Notes under the pieces: generated by a model
Told to the model about the DNA's origin: nothing
The model's database searches: none
Seen by the model: the letters and a program-made list of their open reading frames with translations, nothing else
Made by a program: the position numbers and the translations under genes
In this document: in pieces, positions 61,607 through 64,000 of the stretch
Numbering within the stretch: the stretch's first letter is position 1
Layout of the letters: each line of letters opens with the position of its first letter
Source: Duganella sp. Root336D2
GTDB lineage: Bacteria; Pseudomonadota; Gammaproteobacteria; Burkholderiales; Burkholderiaceae_D
Reading direction: 5' to 3'
DNA length: 64,000 nucleotides
Assembly (NCBI RefSeq): GCF_001425005.1
Contig: NZ_LMDB01000036.1
Coordinates: 356,036-420,035 of the forward strand

Positions 61607-63151
61607 ATCGGCGTAGTTCCAGGGCAGGAAGTCGTCCACTCGATTCACCGGATGGTCGGCGATATGAGCCAGCACGTAGCGCAGCCAAGCCTCGGGGTCG
61701 ACACCGTTAAGCTTGGCCGTTCCGATCAGCCCATACATGGCGGCAGCGCGTTCGCCGCCACTGTCGGCGCCTGCAAACAGGAAGTTGCGACGGCCCAGGG
61801 CCACACCGCGCAAGGCTCGCTCGGCGGCGGAGTTGTCGATCTCGATGCGGCCGTCATCGCAATAGCGCGTCAGCGCCGGCCACAGTTTGAGCGAGTAAAG
61901 GATGGCGGATGCCGTATCGGACTTGCGCGACAACGTGGCGAGCGTGGCGTGGAGCCATCGTTCGAGGTCGTCTAGCAGTGGTCTGGCATGTCGCTGGCGA
62001 GTGGTGCACCGCTCGTCTGGCGGTTTGCCCCGTATGCTGTCCTCGATGACATAAAGCTCGCCGATCCGGCGTAGCGCTTCGGTCGTTATGGCCGATGGCC
62101 GCGCTGCGTGCAAGTCGTAGAATTTGCGGCGGGCATGAGCCCAGCATGCGGCTTCGCTCACTTTGCCTGTTTCGTAGATGGCATTGAATCCGGCATACGC
62201 ATCTGCTTGCAGGATGCCGCTGAAGCTGGCTAGATGCGACTGCGGATGCTCGCCTTTGCGGTCGGGCGTATAGGCAAACCATACCGCTGGCGGCGTGCTG
62301 TCGCCGCTGGCGCGGTCGTCGCGCACATAGGTCCAAAGACGCGCCGTGCGCGTCTTGCCGTTGCCCGGCGCAAGCACCGGTAGTGGCGTGTCGTCGGCGT
62401 GCAGCTTGGTCGCCGCCAGCACATGTCGGCGCAGCGCATCGACCAGTGGGCGCAGCAGCGCTCCGGCGGCGCCGACCCAGTTGGCAAGCAAGGCGCGCTC
62501 CAGTTCCACGCCTTCGCGCGCATACATAGTGCTTTGGCGGTACAAGGGAATGTGGTCGGCGAATTTGGCCACCAGCACATGCGCCAGCAGGCCGGGGCCG
62601 GCCAGACCGCGCTCAATTGGGCGGCTGGCGGCCGGGGCCTGTACGATGGCATCGCAGCAGGCGCAGGCCAGCTTCGGGCGCACATGGCGAATCACACGGA
62701 AGCTGGCCGGGACATATTCCAGCTGCTCCGACACGCTTTCGCCCAGTACCCTCAATTTTCCGCCGCAGTCCGGGCATGCTTCACTGGCTGGCATCTGCAC
62801 TCGCTCCTCGCGTGGCAGGTGGGCTGGCAGTGGCTTGCGCTCGGCCCTCTTGCGCGGCGCAACCTCCACCGGCGCTTGCGCCTCCGCCACGGCTGCTTCG
62901 GCTTCCAAGTCTTCCAGTTGCAGCTCCAACTGTTCGATCTGCTGGTCCAGCTTTTCCGAGCGACGGCCGAACTGCATGCGCTTCAGCTTCGCCAGCACCA
63001 GCTTCAGATGCTCGATTTCGGCGGTGCGCGTAGACAGTTCGGCGCTCAAGTGTGCCACCTTCGCTTCGCTCGCCAACAATGCCGCGTCGCGCGCCAGCAG
63101 CATGGCTTTAAGCGCTTCGATATCGTTTGGCAGATTGGCGGCGTTGAGCAT
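61589..63151 (-). CDS. tnpC: IS66 family transposase TnpC
   Basis: The 520-residue transposase has an N-terminal leucine-zipper/coiled-coil region (about residues 20-95), a zinc-finger-like CPDCGG...CACC segment (about 130-170) and the DDE core: Asp in KLHADDTPL, Asp in ILQADAYAGF and Glu in NSAAERALRG. It ends in NYADKFSGV. ATG 63151 (MLNAANLPND) is preferred; the in-frame TTG at 63169 would add six residues. All catalytic residues look intact. Confidence 0.95.
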   Translation of the reverse strand: MLNAANLPNDIEALKAMLLARDAALLASEAKVAHLSAELSTRTAEIEHLKLVLAKLKRMQFGRRSEKLDQQIEQLELQLEDLEAEAAVAEAQAPVEVAPRKRAERKPLPAHLPREERVQMPASEACPDCGGKLRVLGESVSEQLEYVPASFRVIRHVRPKLACACCDAIVQAPAASRPIERGLAGPGLLAHVLVAKFADHIPLYRQSTMYAREGVELERALLANWVGAAGALLRPLVDALRRHVLAATKLHADDTPLPVLAPGNGKTRTARLWTYVRDDRASGDSTPPAVWFAYTPDRKGEHPQSHLASFSGILQADAYAGFNAIYETGKVSEAACWAHARRKFYDLHAARPSAITTEALRRIGELYVIEDSIRGKPPDERCTTRQRHARPLLDDLERWLHATLATLSRKSDTASAILYSLKLWPALTRYCDDGRIEIDNSAAERALRGVALGRRNFLFAGADSGGERAAAMYGLIGTAKLNGVDPEAWLRYVLAHIADHPVNRVDDFLPWNYADKFSGV

Positions 63152-63181
63152 GCGACCAAGTTTACGCAAATCGTGCCATGT

Positions 63182-63529
63182 TTACAAGGCCGATTGCGGT
63201 CGCCAGGTGCGTTCTGGTCGGCGCCAGTCGATTCCTTCCAGCAGCATCGACAATTGGGCCTGCGTCAGCGCCACGCTGCCACTGCTGGCCTGCGGCCAGA
63301 TAAAGCGGCCACGCTCCAGGCGCTTGGCCAGCAAGCATAAGCCGTCGCCGGTCCACCACAGCAGCTTGATCAAGTCGCCGCGCCGGCCACGGAAGACAAA
63401 CACGTGGCCACTGAACGGATCTTCTTCCAACGCGGTTTGCACTTTCGCTGCCAGGCCATTGAAACCACTGCGCATATCAGTGGTGCCTGCGGCCAGCCAG
63501 ACTTTCGTACCTGCCGGCAGGCCGATCAT
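63182..63529 (-). CDS. tnpB: IS66 accessory protein TnpB
   Basis: The 115-residue IS66 Orf2 protein has the family segments KVWLAAGTTDMRSGFNGLAAKV, FVFRGRRGDLIKLLWW and GLCLLAKRLERGRF. It is required with TnpA and TnpC for IS66 transposition; its biochemical role is unknown. Its start overlaps the tnpA stop (ATGA). Confidence 0.95.
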   Translation of the reverse strand: MIGLPAGTKVWLAAGTTDMRSGFNGLAAKVQTALEEDPFSGHVFVFRGRRGDLIKLLWWTGDGLCLLAKRLERGRFIWPQASSGSVALTQAQLSMLLEGIDWRRPERTWRPQSAL

Positions 63530-63909
63530 CGCAGCACGCGCTCCAGCACTTGTGCCAGCGTGGCGGCGTTGGCCTGGCCTTCGATACGCAGCCGCACACG
63601 CCCAATTTCCAACGTGATGATTCCGGCAGGGGCAGCTCCAACCTCAGTTTGCTGCGCCGGCGTCGTCATCACCACTGGCAGCAAATCATTCCCCGGCGCC
63701 GCCGCGCCGCCTACAAGCTGCCCTGCCTCGTATAGCTTGCGCCAGCTAAACACCTGGTTTGCATTGACGCCGTGCTCGCGCGCGAGGCGCGCTACAGAAA
63801 CACCGGGCTGCATGGCCATTTCCACGAGCGTTCGCTTGAACTCCAGGGAATGCTGGCGGTACTTGCCGCGCGGTCCGCGCTCAATGACTGGTTGAAAATT
63901 TGTGTCCAT
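63526..63909 (-). CDS. tnpA: IS66 accessory protein TnpA (IS3/IS911-type HTH)
   Basis: The 127-residue protein has an N-terminal helix-turn-helix (HSLEFKRTLVEMAMQPG, VARLAREHGVNANQVFSW) shared with IS66 Orf1 and IS3 OrfA proteins. A linker and a small C-terminal domain follow. ATG 63909 is preferred over GTG 63927. It is first of the three coupled IS66 genes. Confidence 0.93.
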   Translation of the reverse strand: MDTNFQPVIERGPRGKYRQHSLEFKRTLVEMAMQPGVSVARLAREHGVNANQVFSWRKLYEAGQLVGGAAAPGNDLLPVVMTTPAQQTEVGAAPAGIITLEIGRVRLRIEGQANAATLAQVLERVLR

Positions 63910-64000
63910 AATTGAATTTGTGGGCACAACTGCTGTGCCAAAATTCGATCATGGATGGGGGCGATTCCTACGTCCAGACGGTGCTGGCTTTACGCTTACC

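Larger units (their letters stand above)
61510..63999 (-). mobile_element. IS66-family insertion sequence, complete
   Basis: The left end GTAAGCGTCAAAGCAGC and the right end (63999 read backwards: GTAAGCGTAAAGCCAGC) form the terminal inverted repeats, with the GTAA start typical of IS66. Inside are tnpA, tnpB and tnpC on the minus strand in the standard order. The length is about 2.49 kb. The 8-bp target duplication cannot be checked because the window ends one base after the right end. Confidence 0.92.

Overview
The window comes from a betaproteobacterium, most probably Oxalobacteraceae (Massilia, Duganella, Telluria or Janthinobacterium-like). The reasons are the high-GC coding sequence, the gene order mucD - glutaredoxin-like - lepA - lepB - DUF4845 - rnc - era - recO - pdxJ - acpS - uvrC - pgsA, and the close similarity of each product to its betaproteobacterial counterpart. 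The genus is inference; no 16S rRNA gene is present.

Layout. (1) 1-11.4 kb is a compact, co-directional housekeeping block: envelope protease, translation factor EF-4, signal peptidase I, RNase III, Era, RecO, PdxJ, AcpS, UvrC and PgsA, mostly with overlapping stop/start codons. (2) 11.4-12.1 kb is a stable-RNA cluster: a near-perfect sigma-70 promoter, four tRNA-Gly(GCC), one tRNA-Cys(GCA) and a strong intrinsic terminator. (3) 12.3-13.7 kb is a graveyard of toxin-like pieces, including a frameshifted M35 (aspzincin) metallopeptidase domain and a possible immunity gene. (4) 13.85-30.26 kb and 40.92-60.12 kb are two giant paralogous genes (5468 and 6398 codons) for YD/RHS-repeat proteins. Each has an inserted beta-sandwich module family, a LysM domain, a glycine/alanine-rich hydrophobic segment and a variable C-terminal domain, and each is followed by a small probable immunity gene. 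Both are preceded by the same 35-bp promoter-like block. (5) Between them, 30.3-40.6 kb, lie two orphan C-terminal (CT) toxin cassettes with immunity-like partners. All four CT regions start at the same short boundary (protein ...NALGSS...). The orphan cassettes flank an integrative-element-like operon: a divergent XRE repressor, a CHC2/TOPRIM primase fused to a P-loop ATPase, a tyrosine recombinase, a small protein, and a YhfG-type antitoxin with a Fic toxin. A 115-bp integron attC-like structure and a perfect 16-bp palindromic repeat lie near the end of that operon. (6) 60.7-64 kb holds a truncated IS5-family transposase and a complete IS66-family element with a 97-bp tandem duplication of its left end.

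How it may work together. The accessory part reads as a polymorphic-toxin locus: long, probably surface-exposed repeat proteins carry exchangeable toxic tips, and each tip has its own immunity gene. Spare tip/immunity cassettes sit between two homologous scaffolds, so recombination at the NALGSS boundary or the repeat units could swap tips. The primase-recombinase-Fic operon looks like an independent mobile unit that has landed in the array. Toxin activities, secretion route and mobility are inferred, not demonstrated.
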